Of a DNA stretch of 64,000 nucleotides, positions 39,985 through 48,592 are shown one piece after another. Under the pieces are notes generated by a model. It searched no databases. It saw only the letters and a program-made list of their open reading frames with translations, and had not been told where the DNA came from. The position numbers were made by a program, and so were the translations under genes. Every line of letters begins with the position of its first letter. Position 1 is the stretch's first letter. The stretch spans positions 124,001-188,000 of the forward strand of contig NZ_QJJM01000002.1 in the NCBI RefSeq assembly GCF_003201955.1, given 5' to 3'. This DNA is from Blastomonas natatoria (GTDB lineage Bacteria > Pseudomonadota > Alphaproteobacteria > Sphingomonadales > Sphingomonadaceae).

Positions 39985-41499
39985 TCACACTACCGAACCG
40001 CGCTGAATGAACTCAATGATCAGCAGCACAAGAAACACCCCGACCAGCGCCCCACCCGATCCGATATACATGCGCAGCTTGCGCTTGCGGTCCGCGCGCT
40101 GCGCCTGGGTGAGCATCTGCGAGATCGATCCGATCACCGGAAGGCCGGATGCGGCCTCCAGCTTGGCCGAGGTGGGATAGCTGGCGCTGAGCTGGCCCAG
40201 CGCGAAGGCGCCGCCAATGCCGCCGGCAATGCCTGCAAACAGCACCGCCGCCAGCAATAGCGGTCTTTTGGGCGCGATCGGCGTGCGCGGGCTTGACGGC
40301 GGGGTGATCAGGTCGAAACGGACCGCATCGGTCTGCGTCTCCACCTGGCCGCGCAGCCGCACCTGTTCGCGGTCGGCGAGCAGCTTGTCATACTGCGCCT
40401 TCAGCACCTCGTAATCGCGCGCGATGCGTGCCTGTTCTGCGGCGACACCGGGCTCCTGGATCTGCTTGGCGACCATCGCGTTCATCTCGCCCTGCAGCGC
40501 GGCCTTGCGCGATTGCAGCGCGCTGACGGCCGCCTGGCGCTCGGCCTTCATGCTGACCAGAGAGCTATAGGCCGGATTGGGTACCCCATAAGCGGTGCTG
40601 GCCCCCGCGCCTGCAGCCTTGAGCGCGGCGATCTGGCTCTTGAGCGCCAGAACATCGGGGTGCTGATCGGTCAGGCCGCGCGCCTTCATCCCGGCAAGTT
40701 CGCCCTGTGCCTGCGCGAGCGGGTTGACGCCTCCCGACGTGCCACCGGCGATCGTCTGCGGTGTCCCTGCTATCTGGCCGTTGATCGCAGCGAGCGCGCT
40801 CTGCGCGGTGATCAGCTGCGAATCGATCTGGTTGATCTCGAGCCGGCCCTGTTCGAGGCGCTGGCTGACCGAGCCGATGCCGGGCAGCATGCCGAGATTC
40901 TCGGTCTCGAACTTCACCCGCTTCTGCTCGGCGATCTCGAGCTCCTTCTGACGCTTGGCAAGCTGTTCATCCAGGAAGCGCAGCGTGTCGCTGGTCTCGC
41001 CGCGTCCGCCCGCGAGATTCTCCTCGACGAACAGGTCGATCAGCTTCTGGACGACGGCGCGCGAGAGATTGGCCGCCTCGCCATCGGAGCGACCCGATGC
41101 CGTCATCGTCGCGGAAATTTCGAAAAGATTGCTCTGGTCCGACTTGATCTTGATCGCACCGCGCAGGCCATTCACCGCGCCCTCGATCTCGCGCGGCGTG
41201 ACCAGGCCCTTGCCCAGATCCGTGCCGCGCACGACCTTTTCGAGGTTCGCGGCCGAGGTCAGCGTCTGCTGCACCGTGTCGATCTGCTTCTGCCGCTCGA
41301 CCGGGCTGATACCGGTGTTCTCGGGCAGGATCGCCTTGGTCTGGACGAACAGCTTGGCCTGCGATTCATAGGTATTCGGGATCAGCGCGACCGCCAGCCA
41401 GCCGACGAGACAGATCGCCCAGGCAATGCCCATGGCGATCCAGCGGCGTTGCCATACGCTGTGCACCGCGATCCGGAATTCTTCGTACAGGCCATTCAT
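39985..41499 (-). CDS. XrtA-associated chain-length determinant, Wzz/GumC-like
   Basis: A 504-residue inner-membrane polysaccharide co-polymerase. It has an N-terminal membrane helix (WIAMGIAWAICLVGWLAVALIP), a large periplasmic part that is mainly coiled coil (RFLDEQLAKRQKELEIAEQKR, QGRLEINQIDSQLITAQSAL, KAERQAAVSALQSRKAAL), a second helix (PLLLAAVLFAGIAGGIGGAFALG) and a third near the C-terminus (GGALVGVFLVLLIIEF). It lacks a fused kinase domain; the kinase is encoded by the next gene. It sets polymer length of the exosortase-linked exopolysaccharide. It is 49 bases downstream of the export protein gene. Confidence 0.92.
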   Translation of the reverse strand: MNGLYEEFRIAVHSVWQRRWIAMGIAWAICLVGWLAVALIPNTYESQAKLFVQTKAILPENTGISPVERQKQIDTVQQTLTSAANLEKVVRGTDLGKGLVTPREIEGAVNGLRGAIKIKSDQSNLFEISATMTASGRSDGEAANLSRAVVQKLIDLFVEENLAGGRGETSDTLRFLDEQLAKRQKELEIAEQKRVKFETENLGMLPGIGSVSQRLEQGRLEINQIDSQLITAQSALAAINGQIAGTPQTIAGGTSGGVNPLAQAQGELAGMKARGLTDQHPDVLALKSQIAALKAAGAGASTAYGVPNPAYSSLVSMKAERQAAVSALQSRKAALQGEMNAMVAKQIQEPGVAAEQARIARDYEVLKAQYDKLLADREQVRLRGQVETQTDAVRFDLITPPSSPRTPIAPKRPLLLAAVLFAGIAGGIGGAFALGQLSASYPTSAKLEAASGLPVIGSISQMLTQAQRADRKRKLRMYIGSGGALVGVFLVLLIIEFIQRGSVV

Positions 41500-41548
41500 C
41501 GGTCAGGCTTTTCTTTCGCTGTTGCGGTGCAGGCGGCAGGGATCGAAC

Positions 41549-42193
41549 TTAGAACATGCTTTCGGGAATGATGATGACATCGCCGGGCTGCAGCAGCACG
41601 TTCGCGCGGCTGTCACCCTTCTTGATCAGATCCCCCAGCTTGATCGGATATTCCTGCTGGCGGCCCGACACCTTGTCGAAGCGCACCAGCTTGGCCCGGT
41701 TGCCTGCGGCAAATTCGGACAGGCCGCCCACCGCGATCATCGCGTCGAGCAGCGTCATATTGGCGCGATACGGGATCGACGCGGGCTTTTCGGTCGCGCC
41801 GACGATGCGCACCTGCTGCGAGAAGGTACCGGCAAAGCTGTTGACGATGACCGAGACGATCGGCTCCTGGATGTACTGCGACAGCTGCAGCTTGATGTCC
41901 TCGGCCAGCATGGTCGGGGTCTTGCCGACGGCGGGCATGTCGGTGATCAGCGGCGTGGTGATGCGGCCATCGGGACGCACCTGCACCTTCGCGCCAAGCT
42001 CGGGATTGCGCCACACGAACACCGTCAATTCATCGAGCGGCCCAATGATATATTCCTCGCCGGGCCCGTCGGAGAGCGAGACGAACGATGCCGGAGGAAG
42101 CTGCGGCCCGCCCGCGCTGGAGGCGCACGCGCTCAGCAAGGCCGTCGCCGCGAGCGCCGCGATTCCCATTTTCAACAGACGGAACAATCCCAT
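41549..42193 (-). CDS. Polysaccharide export lipoprotein, Wza/KpsD family
   Basis: A 214-residue outer-membrane lipoprotein with a signal peptide and lipobox (ALLSACASS), a Poly_export domain (EEYIIGPLDELTVFVWRNPEL, RPDGRITTPLITDMPAVGKT) and a SLBB domain (VRIVGATEKPASIPYRANMTLLD). It forms the outer-membrane export ring for the polysaccharide. It is the first gene of the XrtA locus, so the promoter should lie in 42194-42416; no clear promoter was found there. Other XrtA genes often found with this set (prsK/prsR sensor-regulator, priming sugar transferases) are not in the window. Confidence 0.93.
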   Translation of the reverse strand: MGLFRLLKMGIAALAATALLSACASSAGGPQLPPASFVSLSDGPGEEYIIGPLDELTVFVWRNPELGAKVQVRPDGRITTPLITDMPAVGKTPTMLAEDIKLQLSQYIQEPIVSVIVNSFAGTFSQQVRIVGATEKPASIPYRANMTLLDAMIAVGGLSEFAAGNRAKLVRFDKVSGRQQEYPIKLGDLIKKGDSRANVLLQPGDVIIIPESMF

Positions 42194-42416
42194 GTCAGCA
42201 CCTTTTCATCGCGCCTGCGAATCCCCTGGGCACGGCAAAAAGCCAGGCCGGGTCCACGCAGATTGGCATCAGCTATGACGAAAAAGGGTGAACATAGCGT
42301 TAGTGTTTGATGGCGCAGGCGATTTTACGTTGTTGGTTGGGCGCGCGGTAACCTTGGGAGCTCGCGGCGTCTTGAGGTGCGCGCACCCTCTCGCATCGCT
42401 TCCTGCTTACAACACC

Positions 42417-42739
42417 CGCTCAGCCTGAGCCTGTCGAAGGCCCCGCGCTAACCGGCGATATTGTCAATCGTCACCCTGAACTCGTTTCAGGGTCCATTTC
42501 TCCCCACGCGGCTTCGGCTTTTGCGGCATGATGGATCCTGAAACAAGTTCAGGATGACGCAGTGAGTTTGTGGCGCGGTTGCGCCTAGCCATCAGCCCCC
42601 ACCACCCGCTTTCCGGCGAAAGCCGGAATCCAGAGCGACGGCAAAGCCATTCCGCTCCTGGGCTTCGGCTTTCGCCGGAGAACAGATGCGTTTCGGGGAA
42701 AGGTACTCGCGAGGCCTTCGACAGGCTCAGGCGGAACGG
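42417..42739. repeat. Composite palindromic repeat block bracketed by inverted 26-bp repeats
   Basis: This 323-bp block begins with CGCTCAGCCTGAGCCTGTCG plus AAGGCC (42417-42442) and ends with a truncated copy in opposite orientation (42713-42739). Inside are a 91-bp inverted repeat (42469-42559, arms CGTCACCCTGAAC / GTTCAGGATGACG) and a repeat of another family (42611-42686, arms TTCCGGCGAAAGCCGGAA / TTCGGCTTTCGCCGG). It lies between the XrtA locus and the MerA-like gene. The rest of the 42194-42762 gap shows no gene. Confidence 0.75.
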
Positions 42740-42762
42740 AGGGGGTGAGGCACGGCGCGTTC

Positions 42763-44175
42763 CTACCCCCGCATCTTCGCCAGAAACCGTGCCCAGCCGC
42801 GCGACCACTTGTTGAACACCTTCGCTTCATCCGACGCAAAGGCCGCCGCCTTGATATGTTCTGACCGGTTGGGATAAGGCACGATCAGGCTGGCGACGCC
42901 GAAGGTGGAGGATTTGCCAGCGATCATCATCGCGATCGGCAGGATCAGGTCGCCCGCGCCGCGCCCGACCACGGTGCCGCCGATCACCTTGCTACCCTTC
43001 TTGACCAGCTTGACGAAGCCGGTGACTTCGCGCTCGGTCACGGCGCGGTCGTTATGGTCGAAATCCTCGCGCCAGACGGTCACCTTGTCGCCAAACTGGC
43101 GCTGCGCCTCCTCCTCGGTCAAGCCGACCTGCGCGAGCTCGGGATCGCTATAGGTGACCCAGGGGAGCGCTGAATAATTGGCCTTGGTCGGCACGCCCAG
43201 GCTGATTTCCAGCGCGACATTGCCGCCCTCATAGCCGCTGGCATGGGTGAAGCGCGGGCCATCGCGGCAATCACCGATCGCGTAGATATGCTTCGCGCTG
43301 GTCCGCCGCCGAGCATCGACCTGGATGCCCTTCTTGTCATACGCCACGCCCGCGACCTCCAGCCCCAGCCCGTCGAAATTCACCTCGCGCCCGGTGGCGA
43401 TCAGCAGGTGCGTACCGCTCAAGGTGCGCCCGTCCTTGAGCGTGAGGACGAGGCCGTCGGCGGTCTTCTCCACCGCATCGCCCTCGGCATCGTGGATGAT
43501 CTCGACGCCCTCGCTTTCGAGCCGGTCGATGACGATCCTCGCAGCATCGGCATCGTCCTTGGGGAAAGGCCGCCCGAGCGTCGCCACCACGACTTGCGCC
43601 CCCAGCCGCCGGAAGCTCTGCGCCAGTTCCATGCCGATCGGCCCGCCGCCCAGCACGATCAGCCGCTGCGGCAGTTCAGTCAGATCCCAGACATTGTGGT
43701 TGGTGAGATAGGGCACGGCATCGAGCCCCCTGATCGGCGGCACGAACGCGCGGCTGCCCACCGCGAGCACGATGCGCGGTGCGGTATAGGTCCTGCCATC
43801 GACCACCACGCTCTTTGGCCCCGTAAAGGTGGCGTCGCCGCGCACGACCTCGACGCCCATGCCCTCGAACCTTTCGACGCTGTCATGTGGCTCGATGGTC
43901 TTGATCGCCTCATGGATCGCGGCATGAACCGCGCGAAAATCGACCACCGGTTCTACGGAAGCCATGCCGAATTCGTTCGCGGTGCGCAGATCGTGCGCGC
44001 GATGCGCGGCCGAGATCAGCGCCTTGCTGGGCACGCAGCCGGTGTTGAGGCAGTCGCCGCCCATGTCCGCGCGCTCGATCAGCAGCGGCTTCAGGCCGAA
44101 CATTGCGCAACCGCCCGAACAGACCAGCCCCGCCGATCCCGCCCCGATCACGATCACGTCATGCGTATATGCCAT
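42763..44175 (-). CDS. MerA-like FAD/NAD(P) disulfide oxidoreductase, non-classical
   Basis: A 470-residue flavoprotein of the pyridine-nucleotide disulfide oxidoreductase class. It has VIGAGSAGLVCSGG for FAD binding, the redox pair C42/C47 in GGDCLNTGCVPSK, LGGGPIGMELAQ for NAD(P)H and AIGDCRDGPRF. It resembles mercuric reductase but has no N-terminal HMA domain and no C-terminal Cys pair. Where Lpd and MerA have the catalytic His-Pro of HxHP...SE, this protein reads YPNRSE, so Tyr replaces His. Its substrate is unknown. It is divergent from arsM with 85 bases between the starts, suggesting a joint metalloid or thiol role. The ATG at 44175 is well supported by the motif position. Confidence 0.85.
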   Translation of the reverse strand: MAYTHDVIVIGAGSAGLVCSGGCAMFGLKPLLIERADMGGDCLNTGCVPSKALISAAHRAHDLRTANEFGMASVEPVVDFRAVHAAIHEAIKTIEPHDSVERFEGMGVEVVRGDATFTGPKSVVVDGRTYTAPRIVLAVGSRAFVPPIRGLDAVPYLTNHNVWDLTELPQRLIVLGGGPIGMELAQSFRRLGAQVVVATLGRPFPKDDADAARIVIDRLESEGVEIIHDAEGDAVEKTADGLVLTLKDGRTLSGTHLLIATGREVNFDGLGLEVAGVAYDKKGIQVDARRRTSAKHIYAIGDCRDGPRFTHASGYEGGNVALEISLGVPTKANYSALPWVTYSDPELAQVGLTEEEAQRQFGDKVTVWREDFDHNDRAVTEREVTGFVKLVKKGSKVIGGTVVGRGAGDLILPIAMMIAGKSSTFGVASLIVPYPNRSEHIKAAAFASDEAKVFNKWSRGWARFLAKMRG

Positions 44176-44260
44176 GGACTGCCCTTCGCCTTGAAAATGC
44201 CGCTGGTTACCTGACGGCCTCAAGGCTAGTGTTTGTGCGTCATGGCCAGGGGAATCCAGC

Positions 44261-45316
44261 ATGAATCTTGAAAATTCGCGCGAATATTATGGCAAGGTGC
44301 TGAGCGAGTCAGCGGACCTGCGCACCGATGCCTGCACCACGGCGGAGCGCCCTCCCCTGGCGGTCATCAAGGCGCTGGCCAATGTCCATCCGGACGTGAA
44401 GGCGCGCTATTTTGGCTGCGGCCTGATCGCCCCTTCGGCGATCGAAGGCGCGCGGATCCTCGATCTCGGCTCGGGTTCGGGTCAGGACGCCTATATCCTG
44501 GCGCAGCTGGTCGGCGAGCATGGCGAGGTCGTCGGCGTAGACGCGACGCCCGAACAGCTCGCGGTCGCCAACGCGCATCTCGAATGGCACCGCGAACGTT
44601 TCGGCTATGCCAGATCTAACGTCCGCTTTGTCGAGGGTGATATCGAGAGGCTCGACCAACTGGACCTCGAACCCGGCAGCTTCGACATCATCGTGTCGAA
44701 CTGCGTGATCAACCTGGTCGTGGACAAGGCCAAGGTGTTCGCCGATGCGCACCGGCTCTTGAAGCCCGGCGGCGAGATGTATTTCTCCGACGTCTATTCG
44801 AGCCGGCGCGTGCCACAGCATCTGCTGAGCGATCCAGTGCTGCACGGCGAATGCCTGTCGGGCGCGCTTTATTGGGGCGATTTTCTCAAGCTCGCCAAGG
44901 CCGCCGGGTTCACCGACCCGCGCCTCGTCAAGGATCGCCCGCTCGGAATCGGCGACGCGCGCATTGCCGATATGCTCGACGGTATCGATTTCTTCTCCGC
45001 CACCTATCGGTTGTTCAAATTGGACGATCTCGAGCCCGAATGCGAGGATTATGGCCAGGCGGTGGTCTATCTCGGTACAGTCGAGGGCGAGGAGCGCGTG
45101 TTCACGCTCGACAAGCATCACGAGATCGAGCGCGGGCGCATTTTCCCGATCTGCGGCAACAGCTGGAAGATGCTCGCCGACACGCGCTTTGCGCCGCATT
45201 TCCAGTTCATCGGCGATTTCTCGACCCATTATGGTGTGTTCGCCGGATGCGGCGGCGGCCTGCCCTTCGCGCAGGCTTCCGGAGAGGACGGGGCCGTCGC
45301 GGCGGGCTGTTGCTGA
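44261..45316 (+). CDS. arsM: Arsenite S-adenosylmethionine methyltransferase
   Basis: A 351-residue SAM methyltransferase. Motif I is ILDLGSGSGQD (residues 66-76). Four cysteines at C25, C53, C148 and C198 keep the same spacing (28 and 50 residues within pairs) as the four conserved cysteines known from ArsM of Cyanidioschyzon (C44, C72, C174, C224), so arsenite binding and the disulfide relay look intact. The C-terminus ends in a CC pair after a low-complexity Ala/Gly stretch. ArsM makes methylated and volatile arsenicals. No arsR or arsB is nearby; regulation is not apparent. Confidence 0.93.
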   Translation: MNLENSREYYGKVLSESADLRTDACTTAERPPLAVIKALANVHPDVKARYFGCGLIAPSAIEGARILDLGSGSGQDAYILAQLVGEHGEVVGVDATPEQLAVANAHLEWHRERFGYARSNVRFVEGDIERLDQLDLEPGSFDIIVSNCVINLVVDKAKVFADAHRLLKPGGEMYFSDVYSSRRVPQHLLSDPVLHGECLSGALYWGDFLKLAKAAGFTDPRLVKDRPLGIGDARIADMLDGIDFFSATYRLFKLDDLEPECEDYGQAVVYLGTVEGEERVFTLDKHHEIERGRIFPICGNSWKMLADTRFAPHFQFIGDFSTHYGVFAGCGGGLPFAQASGEDGAVAAGCC

Positions 45317-45365
45317 GCGGTCGCCATTTCTCCCCTGCCCTGATCCAGTCGATGCACCCAACGCC

Positions 45366-45551
45366 CGCTCAGCCTGAGCCTGTCGAAGGCCGCACGCAGC
45401 CCTCGCCTGAATTTCACCCGTCACCCCCGCACACGCGGGGGTCTCGCTTCTGCGCTCCATGGGCAAGAAAGCGAGATTCCCGCGTGCGCGGGAATGACGG
45501 AGTGAAACATGAAACCCTCGCGCGGGGCCTTCGACAGGCTCAGGCTGAGCG
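45366..45551. repeat. Composite repeat: 81-bp palindrome bracketed by inverted 26-bp repeats
   Basis: The block starts with CGCTCAGCCTGAGCCTGTCG plus AAGGCC (45366-45391) and ends with its reverse complement (45526-45551). Between them lies copy 2 of the 81-bp REP-like palindrome (45419-45499). The whole gap between arsM and the SDR gene is thus one nested inverted repeat. Confidence 0.8.
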
Positions 45552-45566
45552 GAGGTGGTTAGCCCC

Positions 45567-46583
45567 ATGCACGTCTTTCTGACCGGAGCGACCGGGCTGG
45601 TCGGCGGAGCGCTGGCGGGAGCATTGCTCGATGCCGGGCACCGTGTCACCGCGCTGGTGCGGGGCGATGGGCGCGACGTGCTCGACATGGACGGTCGCGA
45701 CCGGATCGGCGAAACGACCGCTCTGTCAGGCGATGTCTCGGAGCAGGGCTTCGGGATGGCCGCGCCGCCCACAGACATTGACCTGCTGATCCATTGCGCC
45801 GCTACGGTCGATTTTGCCGCTAGCAATACGGTGCACGAGGCCGTGAACATCGGCGGAACTGCACATGCCATCGCCCTGGCACAGGGATGGGGTTGCCCGC
45901 TCCTGCACGTCTCCACCGCCTATGTCTGCGGCCGCGCCGACGGCGTGATCGGCGAGGCCCGGGCCGACCCGCAAGCAAGCTTTACCAACGGCTATGAGGC
46001 CAGCAAGGCGCGCGCCGAAATTCTGGTGGAAGCCGCGCGCGCCGATGGGCTGGTTGCCGTGATCGCCCGTCCCGCCATCATCGTCGGACGCCTGAGCGAT
46101 GGCGCGATTGCGCGGATCGACGGCTTCCACCACCTGTTCCGCCTGTTCGGATCGCCGCTGCTGGGCGATGTGCCCGCCGTACCGCAAGCAGCGTTCGCAA
46201 TCGTGCCGATCTGCCATGTCGTCGCCGGACTGATGGCGCTGGTTGGGGATATGGCCGCGTTTGACGGCGCGCGGGTGCATCTGGTCGGGGCAGAACCATT
46301 CGCAATGGCGGACATGCTGCGGATCGTCGCGGATTATCCCGGCACCGTGCCTGCGCGCATGATCGCCCCCGCCGCCTATGATCCGGCGGTGCTGGATCGC
46401 CGCACCGGGATGGTCCATCGGCGGATCGGACCGCAATTCTTCGACTATTTCCTGCGCAGCCCGCGCTTTGCGGGGGATAGCTTGCAGCGGATCGCAGGGA
46501 TGGACGCGCCGATCATCGACGAGGCGGCTTTCCGCCGGATGATCGACCATTGCGTGAAGGTCGGGTTTCTGGACTGGCGGTAG
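45567..46583 (+). CDS. NAD(P)-dependent extended short-chain dehydrogenase (NAD_binding_4-like)
   Basis: A 338-residue SDR with the N-terminal Rossmann motif FLTGATGLVGGALAG, the DLLIHCAATVDFAASN segment, LLHVSTAYVCG with the catalytic Ser/Thr region, and YxxxK as YEASKARAE. The layout resembles male-sterility/thioester-reductase-like epimerases that act on lipid-linked or CoA substrates. The ATG at 45567 is preceded by GGAGG about 11 bases upstream, taken from the end of the repeat. The substrate cannot be told from the sequence. Confidence 0.78.
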   Translation: MHVFLTGATGLVGGALAGALLDAGHRVTALVRGDGRDVLDMDGRDRIGETTALSGDVSEQGFGMAAPPTDIDLLIHCAATVDFAASNTVHEAVNIGGTAHAIALAQGWGCPLLHVSTAYVCGRADGVIGEARADPQASFTNGYEASKARAEILVEAARADGLVAVIARPAIIVGRLSDGAIARIDGFHHLFRLFGSPLLGDVPAVPQAAFAIVPICHVVAGLMALVGDMAAFDGARVHLVGAEPFAMADMLRIVADYPGTVPARMIAPAAYDPAVLDRRTGMVHRRIGPQFFDYFLRSPRFAGDSLQRIAGMDAPIIDEAAFRRMIDHCVKVGFLDWR

Positions 46584-46589
46584 GGCCTC

Positions 46590-46719
46590 ACGTCCCTCGA
46601 CGCAGTTCATCCTGAGCGGCTGGCCTGCCAGCCAGCCGAAGGGCTCGGGACAAACGGGGATAGTCGGGAACACCGGCTCTTCCACACCTTCCGAGTTCCC
46701 GAGCGAAGTCGAGGGACGT
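46590..46719. repeat. 130-bp element with 12-bp perfect terminal inverted repeats
   Basis: ACGTCCCTCGAC (46590-46601) is exactly complementary to GTCGAGGGACGT (46708-46719). Inside are GGCTGGCCTGCCAGCC, another palindrome, and the CATCCTGAGC core shared with the short repeat family. It lies between the SDR gene and the M20 gene. It encodes nothing and could be a small MITE-like or REP-type element. Confidence 0.7.
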
Positions 46720-46797
46720 CTGCGCCAACCTTCGCCCCTTGCGCTCCGCCTTTGCTTTCAACATGATGCGTCCATATTCACCCAAGGGGCCGTATCC

Positions 46798-48234
46798 ATG
46801 AAGCATATCCTCCTCGCCACGCTCGCTCTCGCCCTGCCCTCTGCCGCGCTGGCGGGCGAGGCCGAAGACGCCGCTACCGCGCAGACACTCCAATCGATCG
46901 ATGCCCGCTATGACGAGACTGCAAAGGTCGCACGGCAGATCTGGGAATGGGCCGAGGTCGGCTACAAGGAAGAGCGGTCGAGCGCGCTGCTGCAGGAGCG
47001 GCTGAAGACCGCAGGCTTCAAGGTGACACCAGACGTTGCGGGCATCCCCACCGCATTCGTCGCCGAATATGGCAGCGGCGGGCCTGTCATCGCAATCCTG
47101 GCGGAATATGACGCGCTGCCCGGCATCAATCAGGACGCGCTGCCGACGCGGGCGCAACTTCCCGGCAAGGGCGCGGCGCATGCTTGCGGCCACAATCTGT
47201 TCGCGGCGGGATCGCTGGGCGCGGCGCTGGCGGTGCGCGATTGGCTCAAGGCCACCGGCACCCCGGGCCGGGTGCGGCTGTATGGCACCCCGGCGGAGGA
47301 AGGCGGCAGCGGCAAGGTCTATCTGGTGCGCGAAGGCCTGTTCAAGGATGTCGATTTCTCGATCCACTGGCATGCCGATGACGAGAACAGCGCGGCGGCG
47401 CGCACCAGCCTCGCCAACCGCTCGGCCAAGTTCCGCTTCACCGGCGTTTCCGCGCATGCCGCTGGCGCGCCAGAACGCGCACGCTCCGCGCTCGACGGGG
47501 TCGAGGCGATGAACATGATGGCCAACATGATGCGCGAGCACGTGCCGCAGCAGACGCGCATGCATTATGTCATCACCGAAGGCGGCAGCGCGCCCAATGT
47601 CGTGCCTGATTTCGCCGAGGTCTTCTATTATGTCCGTCATCCCGATGCCGACGAGGTGCGCCGCATCTGGACCCGGCTGGAGGCGGCAGCACAGGGAGCG
47701 GCGCAGGGCACCGGCACCAAGGTCGAATGGGAGATCATCCACGGCAACAACCCGCTGCTGGTCAACGAGCCGCTGGCCAAGATGATGGACATGAAGCTCC
47801 GCCAGGTGGGCGGCATCAGCTATACGGCAGACGAGACGAAGTTCGCCGAGGGTATCCGACAGAGCTTCGACAAGCCCGACCTTCCCTTGGGCAGCCAGAG
47901 CGAAGTGCAGCCTTATGATGTCACGCTGGGCTATGGCTCGACCGATGTCGGCGACGTCTCCTACGCCACCCCCACGGTCGGCCTGCGCGCGGCGACATGG
48001 GTTCCGGGAACGTCATCGCACAGCTGGCAGTCTGCAGCGGCAAGCGGCATGACCATCGGCTTCAAGGGCGCCCAGGTCGCGGCGAAAGCGATGACGCTGG
48101 CGGCGATCGAGCTCTACACCAACCCGGCATTGCGTGATGAAGCGACGGCGGCGTTCAAGACAGCGCTGGGTCCGGATTATACCTATCAGTCGCTGCTGGG
48201 GGATCGCAAACCGCCGCTGGATTACCGGGATTGA
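46798..48234 (+). CDS. Exported M20-family amidohydrolase, AbgB-like
   Basis: A 478-residue protein with a signal peptide (MKHILLATLALALPSAALAG). The M20 catalytic domain shows AILAEYDALPGI, HACGHNLFAAGSLG (metal ligand His), GTPAEEGGSGKVYL (general-base Glu) and IHWHADDENS; a dimerisation domain lies in the middle (FRFTGVSAHAAGAPERARSALDGVEAMNMM). This resembles aminobenzoyl-glutamate or indole-acetyl amide hydrolases, here directed to the periplasm. The ATG at 46798 gives the signal peptide. The true substrate is unknown. Confidence 0.88.
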   Translation: MKHILLATLALALPSAALAGEAEDAATAQTLQSIDARYDETAKVARQIWEWAEVGYKEERSSALLQERLKTAGFKVTPDVAGIPTAFVAEYGSGGPVIAILAEYDALPGINQDALPTRAQLPGKGAAHACGHNLFAAGSLGAALAVRDWLKATGTPGRVRLYGTPAEEGGSGKVYLVREGLFKDVDFSIHWHADDENSAAARTSLANRSAKFRFTGVSAHAAGAPERARSALDGVEAMNMMANMMREHVPQQTRMHYVITEGGSAPNVVPDFAEVFYYVRHPDADEVRRIWTRLEAAAQGAAQGTGTKVEWEIIHGNNPLLVNEPLAKMMDMKLRQVGGISYTADETKFAEGIRQSFDKPDLPLGSQSEVQPYDVTLGYGSTDVGDVSYATPTVGLRAATWVPGTSSHSWQSAAASGMTIGFKGAQVAAKAMTLAAIELYTNPALRDEATAAFKTALGPDYTYQSLLGDRKPPLDYRD

Positions 48235-48420
48235 GGCTCAGCGGTTCATTCACCGGAGAGCGTCGGTTTGCGCCTGTCGTGGACATCGGCGACTTATTGG
48301 GCACTGGCACGAACTACTGCAGCCTGACCTAGGATCACGACGGTGCCAGCTTTGACGTTCTTTCGAGCAAAGGCGGTGTGTCTTTAAGCGGTCCCGTTAC
48401 CGGTGCCAGACTAACCACCC

Positions 48421-48518
48421 CCGCTCATCCTGAGCCGCGGGCGACAAGCCCGCGAAGTCGAAGGACCCGCGCCCACGCTGGCCGAATAGCGGGGCCTTCG
48501 ACAGGCTCAGGCTGAGCG
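48421..48518. repeat. Short inverted repeat pair (26-bp family) with internal palindrome
   Basis: The left arm CCGCTCATCCTGAGC differs slightly from the family consensus and is followed by CGCGGGCGACAAGCCCGCG, a perfect internal hairpin. The right arm 48493-48518 is the standard inverted copy (GGCCTTCGACAGGCTCAGGC...). The 358-base gap 48235-48592 shows no gene; its left half (48235-48420) has no clear feature. Confidence 0.7.
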
Positions 48519-48592
48519 GATGTGGGTGGCTGCTATGGAGCCGTTCTAAAAAAACCTGCCGTTCAGGAAGCGACCCCATAGTCGACATTACA

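Noticed and set aside
29297-42193. Search for a PEP-CTERM substrate inside or near the exosortase locus
   Set aside because: No protein in the window ends with a PEP motif, hydrophobic helix and basic tail; the outer-membrane protein ends as a beta-barrel.
44309-45916. A 535-codon open frame antisense to arsM and running through the repeat block
   Set aside because: ArsM has all four conserved cysteines on the plus strand, and the antisense frame passes through palindromic repeats, which indicates chance openness.
42417-48518. Repeated palindromes as a possible CRISPR array
   Set aside because: Repeats are few, of different families, in both orientations and not regularly spaced; no cas genes are present.
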